From: JBBQCW01 sp038319025
GTDB taxonomy: Bacteria > Actinomycetota > Thermoleophilia > Solirubrobacterales > Solirubrobacteraceae
DNA: 64,000 nt
Reading direction: 5' to 3'
Assembly (NCBI GenBank): GCA_038319025.1
Contig: JBBQCW010000001.1
Coordinates: forward strand, 62,001 to 126,000
Under the pieces are notes generated by a model. The model saw only the letters and a list, made by a program, of their open reading frames with translations, searched no databases and was not told the DNA's origin. The position numbers were made by a program, and so were the translations under genes. Positions 16,846-24,782 of the stretch are shown piece by piece; the first letter of the stretch is position 1, and every line of letters starts with the position of its first letter.

Positions 16846-17726
16846 GCACGCGCAGCGGATTCGTCGCCCTGGCCGGCCGACCCAACGTGGGCAAGTCGAC
16901 GCTCGTCAACGCGATGGTCGGCCGTAAGATCGCGATCGTCTCCGACAAGCCGCAGACCACGCGTCGGGCGATCCGCGGCGTCGTCACGCGCGGGGACTCC
17001 CAGCTCGTGCTCGTCGATCTGCCTGGCGTCCAGCGCCCCCGAGATGCGCTCACCGAGCGGATGGCGCGGAATGTGGAGCGGCAGTTGTCGGACGCTGAAG
17101 CGGCGATGATCGTGCTCAACGCCGAGGAGGGTGTGGGCCCCGGCGACCGCTTCATCGCGTCGGTACTGCGCCGCTTTCGCACGCCCGTTGTGATCGTCGT
17201 CAACAAGGTCGATCGCCTTGATCGCTCGCGCACACTGATGGCCTTGGAGGCTGCGGCCGAGTTGGACGTCGGCGACGACATCTTCGCCATCAGCGCCAAA
17301 CGTGGTGAAGGTGTGGCCCAGTTGCTGGATCACCTTGAGTCGCTGCTGCCCGAAGGGCCGTTCCTGTTCGGGGTTGAGGATCACTCCGATCAGTCCGACA
17401 ACGTGCTGCTGGCCGAGCTGATCCGCGAACAAGCACTGAGCCGCACGTTCCAAGAGGTGCCACATGCCGTCGAGGCGGTCATCGAGGACATCGACGACTC
17501 CCGTGAGGATCTGACCATGATCCGTGCGTTGCTCTGGGTCGAGACCGACTCGCAGAAGGGCATCCTGATCGGCTCTCACGGCAAGATGATCAAAGCCATC
17601 GGAATGGCCGCGCGCCGTTCGCTGGAGCGCGAACTGGCGACCAAGGTCCATCTGGATCTGTCGGTGCGTGTGCGTCGCGGCTGGCGCGCGGATGAAGGCC
17701 TGCTGGATCGACTGGGCATCGAGTAG
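16842..17726 (+). CDS. era: GTPase Era
   Basis: A 294-aa Era, which binds the 3' end of 16S rRNA during 30S assembly. The G1 motif GRPNVGKST is at residues 12-20, G3 is in DLPGVQRP, G4 is NKVD and the G5 region SAK is present. The C-terminal KH domain contains GSHGKMIKAIGMAARRSLE. The start is the ATG overlapping the ybeY stop. In the G3 box the usual DTPG is DLPG, a minor variant. Confidence 0.96.
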   Translation: MSTRSGFVALAGRPNVGKSTLVNAMVGRKIAIVSDKPQTTRRAIRGVVTRGDSQLVLVDLPGVQRPRDALTERMARNVERQLSDAEAAMIVLNAEEGVGPGDRFIASVLRRFRTPVVIVVNKVDRLDRSRTLMALEAAAELDVGDDIFAISAKRGEGVAQLLDHLESLLPEGPFLFGVEDHSDQSDNVLLAELIREQALSRTFQEVPHAVEAVIEDIDDSREDLTMIRALLWVETDSQKGILIGSHGKMIKAIGMAARRSLERELATKVHLDLSVRVRRGWRADEGLLDRLGIE

Positions 17727-17732
17727 CTCGCG

Positions 17733-17750
17733 GGCCGGCCGGGGCCGGCC
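17733..17750. terminator. Possible hairpin after era
   Basis: Two copies of the self-complementary GGCCGGCC lie two bases apart just after the era stop. They can form a GC-rich hairpin, but no T-tract follows. Confidence 0.35.
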
Positions 17751-17837
17751 GTGCTGTCATGCGATCGGCGCCTGGGTCGCGCTACGAGAACAGCAGCGCG
17801 ACGGCTAAGCCGGTCGCCCCGGCACTCCCCGACGTCG

Positions 17838-17888
17838 CGACGAATGTCACCTACGCCGGGTTCAGGACAGTGGAGGTGACGTTCGTCG
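17838..17888. repeat. Palindromic repeat unit 1 (family with units at 17932, 37695, 37777)
   Basis: CGACGAATGTCACCT (17838-17852) and AGGTGACGTTCGTCG (17874-17888) are inverted arms matching at 14 of 15 positions around a 21-base loop. The unit lies in the 346-base gap between the convergent genes era and the BenE-like gene, which otherwise holds unit 2 and a tandem repeat. Confidence 0.75.
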
Positions 17889-17931
17889 GTCGATGGCGCG
17901 CCCGCGCGCCGCTGCCGGGCCGCCACGGTCT

Positions 17932-17980
17932 GACGAGAGTCACTTAGGTCGGGTTGAGGCCGGTCAAGGTGACATTCGTC
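17932..17980. repeat. Palindromic repeat unit 2
   Basis: GACGAGAGTCACTT (17932-17945) pairs imperfectly with AAGGTGACATTCGTC (17966-17980). The start is 94 bases after that of unit 1. The left arm matches the arms of the units at 37695 and 37777. Confidence 0.7.
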
Positions 17981-18041
17981 GAACCGCGCCCGCGTCGAAC
18001 CGCGCCCGCGCCGGACCGCGCCCGCGTCGAACCGCGCCCGC
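17978..18041. repeat. 16-bp tandem repeat, four copies
   Basis: GTCGAACCGCGCCCGC occurs three times exactly and once as GCCGGACCGCGCCCGC, back to back. The first copy overlaps the right arm of palindromic unit 2. It lies just before the stop of the leftward BenE-like gene, and no coding function is apparent. Confidence 0.85.
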
Positions 18042-18072
18042 GCCGACAAGCACCGCCCACGGCGGCGCAGCG

Positions 18073-19275
18073 CTACCTGGTGCCCCGACCGACCCGTTGC
18101 AACCCCAGGAACGCCAGCCCGGCTACGAGTCCCCAGAACGGTGACGGCAGGCTGGCGGCGGTGATGCCCGACGCGCTGACCACGAAGGTGACCAGTGCCG
18201 CGTCGCGCTCGGGTTCGCTGTCGGTGGCCGCGCGCAGCGCGGCGCCCAGGGCGCCGAGGAGTGCCAGGCCGGCCACGGTTCCCACGAGGATCGGCGGCGA
18301 GGCGGCGAGCCCCGCAGTGGCCAAGCCCGCACCCAAGCCGAACAGGATGTAGAACCCAGCCGCGGTGACGGCGGCGATCCACCGCCGGCCGGGATCGGGG
18401 CCGGCCTCCGGACCGGCTGACAGCGCCGCGCTGATCGCCGCGAGATTGAGGGCGTGCCCACCGAAAGGGGCGGCGAGCATCGTGCCCACCCCGGTACTGA
18501 GGAGGATGGGACGAAGGCTGGGGCGGTAGCCGAACGTGGCCAGTACGGCCATGCCGGTCACGTTCTGCGAGGTCATCGTCACGATGAACAGCGGCAGCGC
18601 GAGGCCGGCGAGGGCGGCCAGATCGAATGTCGGGGAGGTGAACGTGAGGCTGGGCGCCAGATCCACGGCGCCGGCGACGGCCCGTGTGGGACCGAGCAGC
18701 ACCGCCAGGGCCGCGGCGGCCAAAGCGCCCGGCACCGCCCAGCGCCGCGCTACGCGCATGAGGATCGCCCAGGTGAGGATCACGGGCAGGGCCTGCCATG
18801 GGATCTCGACGGCCGCACGGACGGGGGCGGTGCACACCGGTAACAGGACCCCAGCGAGCATCGCAGCGGCCAGAGGAGTCGGGATGGCCGTGATCAGTCG
18901 GCGTAGAGGTGCCCATGCGCCGGCCAGCACTATGAGCGCCCCGCACACCATGAAAGCGCCAAGCGCGGCCGCGTATCCACCCGCCGGGACGCCTTCGCTG
19001 ACCAACAGAGCCGCCCCCGGAGTGGACCAGGCGATGGTGAGGGGCATACGGGTGCGCAGGCTGAGGGCGATCCCCAGAACGCCCATGGCCACCGAAAGCA
19101 CCAGCAGGCCCGACGCGGCCTGCCCGCTGTCGGCTCCCACGGAGTGCAGGCCCGCGAGGACGATCGCGAACGATCCGGCAAAGCCGACGGTCGCCGTGAC
19201 CACCCCGGCCAGGATCGGCTGCGACACGTGGGCCGCCGCGGGCGGCGGCGCGGTTGGGTCGCGCTCGCCGGCCAC
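18073..19275 (-). CDS. BenE-family benzoate/purine-type membrane transporter
   Basis: A 400-aa protein with about twelve hydrophobic segments that matches the BenE (benzoate:H+ symporter) family: early LAGVVTATVGFAGSFAIVLAG, MPLTIAWSTPGAALL near residue 80, and SQNVTGMAVLATFGYRP near 240. No aromatic degradation genes are nearby, so benzoate as substrate is unproved. The GTG start is eight bases after TAGGTT (minus strand, 19284-19289), a leaderless promoter. Confidence 0.88.
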   Translation of the reverse strand: MAGERDPTAPPPAAAHVSQPILAGVVTATVGFAGSFAIVLAGLHSVGADSGQAASGLLVLSVAMGVLGIALSLRTRMPLTIAWSTPGAALLVSEGVPAGGYAAALGAFMVCGALIVLAGAWAPLRRLITAIPTPLAAAMLAGVLLPVCTAPVRAAVEIPWQALPVILTWAILMRVARRWAVPGALAAAALAVLLGPTRAVAGAVDLAPSLTFTSPTFDLAALAGLALPLFIVTMTSQNVTGMAVLATFGYRPSLRPILLSTGVGTMLAAPFGGHALNLAAISAALSAGPEAGPDPGRRWIAAVTAAGFYILFGLGAGLATAGLAASPPILVGTVAGLALLGALGAALRAATDSEPERDAALVTFVVSASGITAASLPSPFWGLVAGLAFLGLQRVGRGTR

Positions 19276-19296
19276 AACGGTGAAACCTAATCGAGG

Positions 19297-19316
19297 CGCG
19301 GTCAGACCGGACCGCG
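19297..19316 (-). terminator. Hairpin after the small beta-domain gene
   Basis: CGCGGTC and GACCGCG form a 7-bp stem with a 6-base loop, a few bases past the leftward stop at 19322 and before the BenE promoter. No T-run is seen, so it is a weak terminator candidate. Confidence 0.35.
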
Positions 19317-19321
19317 GAGCA

Positions 19322-19681
19322 TCAGGCCTGCCCGAAGATCATCACCACGGTCGGATCCTCGGGATCGACCTTCACGCTCACGTCGTCGCCCTGCGCGAAC
19401 GGCGCCGACGGATAGACGTACTGATTGATCGTCACGGCATACGGAGTACCGCCGACCGGGGAGACGGTCAGCGTGACGTTGTTCTCGGTGCCTCCCGGCG
19501 CATCCGTCTTGCCGGTGGAAACCATCGTGTCGATGTGCGCGGGCGTGTCCACGCCGACCTTCATCAGGCGCTGGGCCTTGTTGGCGAGGTCCATCTGCCC
19601 GCGGTCGGCGCCGACGCCGACTTTGCTCGTCTGGGCCGACACCGACTCGGCCGCGCCCTTCATCTTGTCCATGAATCCCAT
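19322..19681 (-). CDS. Small beta-domain protein, relative of the 4668-5159 product
   Basis: A 119-aa protein starting MGFMDKMKGAAESV after a clear GAGGAG site. After a helical N-terminus, residues 38-119 look like the DUF3592-like beta domain: QRLMKVGVDTPAHIDTMV, TENNVTLTVSPVGG, then VKVDPEDPTVVMIFG. The same layout (LM..G, ..V.I..SI.P, D.EDP) appears in the product of 4668-5159, which additionally has a SHOCT tail. No signal peptide or membrane helix is seen. Function is unknown. Confidence 0.75.
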   Translation of the reverse strand: MGFMDKMKGAAESVSAQTSKVGVGADRGQMDLANKAQRLMKVGVDTPAHIDTMVSTGKTDAPGGTENNVTLTVSPVGGTPYAVTINQYVYPSAPFAQGDDVSVKVDPEDPTVVMIFGQA

Positions 19682-19753
19682 CGATCTCGCTCCTCTGCTC
19701 GGGTGCGCTGCTGACGAACTCGAACGTACTCCGGATCGCGCGCGGAATCAGTG

Positions 19754-20677
19754 TCAGATCAGTCCCCGTCCGAGGGCGCCGGCCATGCGCTCCAGGTCGG
19801 CACGGTCCAGCCGGTCGGTGACCAGGAACGGCAATTGGGTCACCGGTGCGGCGAGTCCGTTGCGTAGACGCCTGAGCTGGCTGCGCTCCTCGCTCGTCCG
19901 GCGGGCGTGGCTGTGGGCGGCACGGCGGGCGGCGGGAGACGGCGAGGAGGCATCGATCCGCGTGAGATCTGGCCTGCTGAACCGCTGAGAAAGAACCTGG
20001 TTGGCCACCACCGCCGCCAAAGGCCGGCCTACGGTCTGCTCCAGCCTGCCCTCCAGCTCCAGCGTCTCGCTGACCGGCAGCTCGGACGGCAGCGTGACCG
20101 CCACGTAAGCGCTGCGGCGGGCATCCTGGAGGAATTCACGAACCCGGGTGGCCTGCGCCGCGATCGGGCCGACCTTGGCGATCCGCGCGAACGTCGCGGG
20201 GGCCGCAAGCATCGCCAGCCCATGACCAGAGGCCGGTGCGTCGACCACCACGAGGTCGTAGTGCCTGGCGTGCTTGCGGTCCCACCGTTCCTTTTGAGTC
20301 AGCTCCCAGACCTTGGTCATCGTCACCAGCTCGCGCGCACCTGGCGCAGCGGCGACGAAGTACTGAAATCCCCCCGAACGCGCCAGGACCGACGTCAGCG
20401 AACGGCTGCCGAGTTGGCGCGCCAACCACTCCTCGAGCGCTCGTTGCGGGCTGACCGACGTGGTCCACAGCCCGTCCGCGAGCTGCGTCTCCTCACCGTC
20501 GGCGCCGGTGGCCACGCCGTACAGCTGCGTGGCGCGATGCTGGTCTCCCACTTCGCACAGGATGGTGCGACGGCCCTGCTCGGCTGCGTGGGTGGCCAGC
20601 GCCAGGGCGACGGTCGACTTGCCGACGCCGCCTTTGCCGGTGACGAACACCATGCGATGTGAGATGAGCTGATGCAT
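19754..20677 (-). CDS. ArsA/Get3-like ATPase
   Basis: A 307-aa deviant-Walker P-loop ATPase: FVTGKGGVGKSTVALALATH at residues 11-30 contains the signature Lys pair, and VVDAPASGHGLAMLAAPATF near 145 is the switch region. It has a single ATPase domain. Arsenic genes (arsB, arsR, arsC) are absent, so an arsenite role is unlikely. Actinobacteria carry such ArsA-like proteins of unknown role, perhaps in handling tail-anchored or hydrophobic cargo. It is divergent from the phytoene-synthase-like gene with 34 bases between. Confidence 0.82.
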   Translation of the reverse strand: MHQLISHRMVFVTGKGGVGKSTVALALATHAAEQGRRTILCEVGDQHRATQLYGVATGADGEETQLADGLWTTSVSPQRALEEWLARQLGSRSLTSVLARSGGFQYFVAAAPGARELVTMTKVWELTQKERWDRKHARHYDLVVVDAPASGHGLAMLAAPATFARIAKVGPIAAQATRVREFLQDARRSAYVAVTLPSELPVSETLELEGRLEQTVGRPLAAVVANQVLSQRFSRPDLTRIDASSPSPAARRAAHSHARRTSEERSQLRRLRNGLAAPVTQLPFLVTDRLDRADLERMAGALGRGLI

Positions 20678-20697
20678 CCGAAAATTGACCCAGCACG

Positions 20698-20703
20698 TAG
20701 GCT
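20698..20703 (+). promoter_or_regulatory. -10 box of a leaderless promoter (isoprenoid synthase gene)
   Basis: TAGGCT lies eight bases before the GTG at 20712, supporting that start over the upstream TTG at 20685. It would drive the isoprenoid-hisIE-trp operon. Confidence 0.55.
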
Positions 20704-20711
20704 GGCACAGC

Positions 20712-21572
20712 GTGAAAGAGAGCTCTGACGATCAGCTGCGCGCCGCCTACACGGCCTGCGAGCGTATGCAACGCCGCCACGATCCCACCTTCTGGTGGGC
20801 CACACGGCGGCTGCCCGGCGATGTGCGCCCTGCGGTGCACGCGTTGTACGGCTACGTGCGCGGAGCGGATGAGATCGTCGACGGCCACGGCCGGCGAGGC
20901 CTTCCGGATGCGGCCGCCCGCCGCGGGGCGCTTGACGAATGGCAGCGTGAATTGGAGGACGGCATCGCGCACGGTTCCTCCGAGCACCCGGTGATCGCCG
21001 CGCTGGTGGATGCCGGTGAGCGGCACGACATGCCGCTGGGCGAACTGCGGGTGTACATGGATTCGATGCGCGTGGACTGCGGGCCGGTGCGCATGGCCGA
21101 CACCTTCGAGCTGGACCGGTACATGAACGGCAGCGCAGCGACCGTCGGCCGCTTGATGGCGCCGCTGATCGGCGCACCTGGCCGTCGGGAGGATGTCGCC
21201 GCACTCGGCGTCGCGTTCCAGCTGACCAACTTCATCCGCGACGTGCGCGAGGACTGGGCGATGGACCGGGTCTACCTGCCTGGTTTGCGCGAGGCCGACC
21301 TGGACCGCGGCGTTTCCGATGCTCAGGTCCGCGCGATGGTGGCGGGTCACGTCGCGCGGGCCCGGGAGCTGTTCGCCGCCACCGAGGGGGTCGACGCGGA
21401 GACCAGCCCGGCTGTGCGGACGGGGATGCGGATAGCCCGAGCCGTTTACATGCGCGTGCTCGACCGCGTCGAGTCGATGGGCTTCGACGTACTCGGCCGG
21501 CGGGCGAGCCTGTGGCCGTGGCAGGCCGCGTGGACGGGATCCCGCGCCCTGATCGCCGGATCCCGCGCGTGA
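20712..21572 (+). CDS. Squalene/phytoene synthase-family protein
   Basis: A 286-aa head-to-head prenyl synthase. Both metal-binding Asp motifs are intact: DEIVD in YVRGADEIVDG near residue 56 and DVREDWAMDRVYLP near residue 177. TFWWATRRLPGDVRPAVHALYGYVR is the conserved N-terminal stretch. The product would be squalene, phytoene or a related C30/C40 compound; family sequence alone does not decide. It overlaps the next flavoprotein by four bases (GTGA), so the two likely act on one isoprenoid. Confidence 0.88.
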   Translation: MKESSDDQLRAAYTACERMQRRHDPTFWWATRRLPGDVRPAVHALYGYVRGADEIVDGHGRRGLPDAAARRGALDEWQRELEDGIAHGSSEHPVIAALVDAGERHDMPLGELRVYMDSMRVDCGPVRMADTFELDRYMNGSAATVGRLMAPLIGAPGRREDVAALGVAFQLTNFIRDVREDWAMDRVYLPGLREADLDRGVSDAQVRAMVAGHVARARELFAATEGVDAETSPAVRTGMRIARAVYMRVLDRVESMGFDVLGRRASLWPWQAAWTGSRALIAGSRA

Positions 21573-22705
21573 CCGTCCGCGCGACGAGTCGCGGCGCGGA
21601 CCGCACCTCGCTGGACGGGACACGGGTCGACGTTCTCATCTGCGGCGCGTCGTTCGCCGGTCTCAGTGTGGCGCGCGAGCTTGCCGGAGCAGGTGCCGAC
21701 GTGCTCATCATCGACCGATACGAGATCGGTGAGCGGCAGACGTCCGCCTGCGCCGTGCCCACACCCTGGCTGCATGCGATGGGCGTCGGCGCTTCCGCCC
21801 GCCGCGAGCTGCCCTTCATGACGTTCACCACCCCGCGCGGCAGCGTCCGGTACCGGTTGCCGTGGAGTTGGACGGCGTTCGACTACCGCACGCTCTGCAC
21901 CGAGCTGTGGGCGCAGTGCGGTGACGCACGCTTCCAGACGGCCAAAGTGGATGGCCGCGATCGGGTCACGGGCGCTGTGCGCACAGATCGCGGGGAGATC
22001 CACGCTGATGTCGTCGTCGACGCACTCGGCTGGCGGCGCGTGCTGGCGTCGCCCCACTATCAACCGCCTGAGGCCCCGTTGTCCCGCGGCCTGGAGGTCC
22101 ACCCGGACCTGATCGATGCCCCGGGCGCACTCGACGCACTGGACATCTGGGTCGAACGCGATCTGGTGCGACGCGGGTACGGCTGGCGAGTACCGGCCGG
22201 GGACGAGCAGCGCATCGGCGTGGCCTCCTACGACCCGCGCCGGCACGTGAAGGAGGCGACGGTCTCCCTCTCCGGTCGGCTGGACGCCGACGCGATCCGC
22301 TACCAGGGCAACTGGTTCCCGCATCGGCTGCGCGAAGCCCAGGAGGATGGCGTCTTCTTCGTGGGCGACAGCGCCGGCCACTGCTTTCCCCTCAGCGGGG
22401 AGGGCATCCGCACCGCCTTCTACTTCGGGATCGCGGCGGGCCGGGAGATCCGGGGGGTTGTCGAACATCGCCAGGATGTGGCCGCCGCACTCACGCAGTA
22501 CGCCGCGTTCCACGACGGTCACGCGGGCGCGTTCCGCCTTGCCCTACGGCTGCAGCGCATCATTCCGGCGCTCCCGCCGCGGGTGCTCACGATGGTGCTG
22601 CGCGTCATCGGCCGCCGTCGGTTGATCGACAGCAGCTTCGGTTGGTACCTGGACCAGGCGCCCCCGTCGTTCGCCGTCGCGCCCGCACTTGCCACAATGC
22701 GCTGA
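21569..22705 (+). CDS. FAD-dependent oxidoreductase, geranylgeranyl-reductase-like
   Basis: A 378-aa flavoprotein of the GGR/halogenase-like group. The FAD fold is VDVLICGASFAGLSVARELAG, followed by RYEIGERQTSACAVPTPWL and the conserved VFFVGDSAGHCFPLSGEGIR near residue 265. It would reduce or hydroxylate a prenyl or lipid substrate. The GTG at 21569 overlaps the synthase stop. A close paralogue lies at 45132-46265, sharing the TVRAT N-terminus and much of the core. Neither has an obvious membrane helix. Confidence 0.85.
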   Translation: MTVRATSRGADRTSLDGTRVDVLICGASFAGLSVARELAGAGADVLIIDRYEIGERQTSACAVPTPWLHAMGVGASARRELPFMTFTTPRGSVRYRLPWSWTAFDYRTLCTELWAQCGDARFQTAKVDGRDRVTGAVRTDRGEIHADVVVDALGWRRVLASPHYQPPEAPLSRGLEVHPDLIDAPGALDALDIWVERDLVRRGYGWRVPAGDEQRIGVASYDPRRHVKEATVSLSGRLDADAIRYQGNWFPHRLREAQEDGVFFVGDSAGHCFPLSGEGIRTAFYFGIAAGREIRGVVEHRQDVAAALTQYAAFHDGHAGAFRLALRLQRIIPALPPRVLTMVLRVIGRRRLIDSSFGWYLDQAPPSFAVAPALATMR

Positions 22706-22707
22706 CG

Positions 22708-23304
22708 ATGGAGATCGCCTACGACGAGCGCGGCCTGGTGCCAGTTGTGATTCAGGACGCCTACAGCGGCGAGGTGCTGACGCTCGCCTACGCCAACGCG
22801 GAGGCCGTGGCCAAGACCCGGGAGACGGGCGAACTGCACCTGTGGAGCCGTTCTCGCGAGGAGCTTTGGCACAAGGGCGCGACGTCGGGGAACACGCAGG
22901 CGGTGACCGCTCTGCGGCTGGACTGTGACGGCGACGCGCTGCTGGTGCTCGTCGTGCCGGCCGGCCCTGCCTGCCATACCGGCGAGCGCACCTGCTTCTT
23001 CACCGGCGACCTGGAGCCGCCCGCGCCCCACGAGGCCTTGCCGGGCCTGGAGCGCACGCTGGCCGACCGGGCCCGCGAGCGTCCTGCCGGCTCATACACC
23101 GTGGAGTTGCTCGACGACCCGGCGTTGATCGGGGCCAAGGTGCAGGAGGAGGCCGAGGAGGTCGCCCGGGCGGCCGCCACCGAGACGGACGAGCGCGTCG
23201 ACAACGAAGCGGCGGACGTTCTGTTTCACCTCACTGTGCTGCTGCACAGTCGCGGTCGAACCCTCGCCGACGCCGAGCGGATCCTGCTCGAGCGACGTCG
23301 ATGA
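22708..23304 (+). CDS. hisIE: Bifunctional HisI-HisE (PR-AMP cyclohydrolase / PR-ATP pyrophosphatase)
   Basis: A 198-aa fusion for histidine steps two and three. The HisI half (residues 1-105) has WSRSREELWHKGATSGNTQ, DCDGDALLVLV and the metal-binding PACHTGERTCFF. The HisE half has KVQEEAEEVARAAATE and NEAADVLFHLTVLL. The fused form is common in some phyla, while many actinobacteria keep separate hisI and hisE. It starts two bases after the flavoprotein stop and overlaps trpE by four. The hisI-trpE neighbourhood is a known actinobacterial arrangement. Confidence 0.95.
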   Translation: MEIAYDERGLVPVVIQDAYSGEVLTLAYANAEAVAKTRETGELHLWSRSREELWHKGATSGNTQAVTALRLDCDGDALLVLVVPAGPACHTGERTCFFTGDLEPPAPHEALPGLERTLADRARERPAGSYTVELLDDPALIGAKVQEEAEEVARAAATETDERVDNEAADVLFHLTVLLHSRGRTLADAERILLERRR

Positions 23305-24782
23305 GTACCGCCCAGGAGACCACGTCGCCACGCATCGAGCCGTCTCTGGACACGGTCCGCGACCTGGCGGCCGACTACAACCTGATTCCGCTGCGCCACA
23401 CCTTCATTGATGACCTTGAGACCCCTGTCTCCGCCTTTCTGAAGCTCCGCGGTCGTACCCCCGAGTTCCCGGCCTTCCTCCTGGAATCGGCCGAGCAGGG
23501 CCAGCGGGTCGGGCGCTACAGCTTCATCGGCGTGCGGCCGCGCAAGGTTCTGCGCTGGTCGCTGGGGGACGAGGGTGACCCGTACGCGCTCGCAGAGGAC
23601 GAGGTGGCCCGCTACCGGCAGGCGCCGCTCAGCGATCTGCCGCCGTTCTCGGGCGGCGCCGTGGGGTTCTTCGGGTATGACCTGGTGCGCACCGTCGAGC
23701 CGCTGGGCGACCCGAACCCTGACCCGGTCGGCTTGCCCGACATGGCGTTGATGCTCAGCGACGTGCTCGTCGTCTTCGACCACCTCAAGCACACCATCAG
23801 CATCCTGGTCAACGTCTACGTCGATGACGACGAGGACCTGGCGACCTCGTACGCCGACGCGGTGGCCACGATCGAGAAGGCCATCCGCCTGCTGCGGGGA
23901 CCAGTGCCGACGCTGGAGCCCACGCCGGCCCGCGAGCGGCCCAAGTTCACCTCCAACATGCCGCGCGAGGACTTTGAGGCGATGGTGGCGCGCATCGTCG
24001 AATACGTGCACGCGGGCGACGCCTTCCAGGTGGTCCCAAGCCAGCGGTTTTCCGCGGATCTCGATGTCGATGCCTTCTCCATCTACCGCGGGCTGCGCGT
24101 CGTGAATCCATCGCCGTACATGTACTTCCTGGACTACCTGGACTTCCAGATCGCGGGCGCCTCACCTGAGCCGCTGCTGACGGTGACCGGCCGCCATGTG
24201 TCCACCCGCCCCATCGCCGGCACGCGGCCTCGCGGCGCCGACGCGGAAGAAGACGCCCGCATCGCCGGCGAGTTGATGGCCGACCAGAAGGAGCGCTCCG
24301 AGCACGTGATGCTCGTCGACCTCGGCCGCAACGACCTGGGCCGCGTGTGCGATTACGGCACCGTCAACGTGGACACCTTCATGGCCGTGGAGATGTACTC
24401 CCACGTGATGCACATCGTCTCCTCAGTGTCGGGCACATTGCGCGAGGAGGTTGACGCGATGGACGCGCTGAGGTCTGTGCTGCCGGCGGGCACGTTGTCC
24501 GGCGCGCCGAAGGTCCGCGCGATGCAGATCATCGACGAGCTGGAACCGATCAAGCGCGGCGGCTACGGGGGCGCCATCGGCTACCTCGGCTACAACGGCG
24601 ATCTGGACACCTGCATCCATATTCGGACGGTCGTCGTCAAGGACGGCGCTGCGCACGTGCAGGCCGGCGGGGGCACCGTCGCCGATGCCGTGCCGGCGTA
24701 TGAGTTCGCCGAATCTGAGGCGAAGGCGCGCGCTGTGCTCAACGCCATCGAGCTGGCCATGGATCAGGCGGACTGGCCGTGA
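23301..24782 (+). CDS. trpE: Anthranilate synthase component I
   Basis: A 493-aa TrpE that converts chorismate and ammonia to anthranilate. The feedback (tryptophan-binding) motif LLES is in PAFLLESAEQGQRVGRYSF near residue 54. The chorismate-binding C-terminal domain has FQVVPSQRFS, PIAGTRPRGAD, VDLGRNDLGRV and LPAGTLSGAPKVRAMQIID. It overlaps hisIE and trpG by four bases each. End-product inhibition by tryptophan is expected from the intact LLES. Confidence 0.97.
   Translation: MSTAQETTSPRIEPSLDTVRDLAADYNLIPLRHTFIDDLETPVSAFLKLRGRTPEFPAFLLESAEQGQRVGRYSFIGVRPRKVLRWSLGDEGDPYALAEDEVARYRQAPLSDLPPFSGGAVGFFGYDLVRTVEPLGDPNPDPVGLPDMALMLSDVLVVFDHLKHTISILVNVYVDDDEDLATSYADAVATIEKAIRLLRGPVPTLEPTPARERPKFTSNMPREDFEAMVARIVEYVHAGDAFQVVPSQRFSADLDVDAFSIYRGLRVVNPSPYMYFLDYLDFQIAGASPEPLLTVTGRHVSTRPIAGTRPRGADAEEDARIAGELMADQKERSEHVMLVDLGRNDLGRVCDYGTVNVDTFMAVEMYSHVMHIVSSVSGTLREEVDAMDALRSVLPAGTLSGAPKVRAMQIIDELEPIKRGGYGGAIGYLGYNGDLDTCIHIRTVVVKDGAAHVQAGGGTVADAVPAYEFAESEAKARAVLNAIELAMDQADWP

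Noticed and set aside
17727..18072. Intergenic RNA gene such as a tRNA after era
   Set aside because: No cloverleaf or conserved GGTTCGAATCC-type arm was seen; the region is explained by palindromic and tandem repeats.
17759..18352. Frames over the repeat-rich gap after era
   Set aside because: They span palindromes and tandem repeats, have Arg/Pro-only composition and no starts with signals, so they are repeat artefacts.
17576..18946. Leftward 456-codon frame across era and the repeats
   Set aside because: Product is Arg/Gly/His-rich low complexity and overlaps era and the BenE-like gene on another frame.
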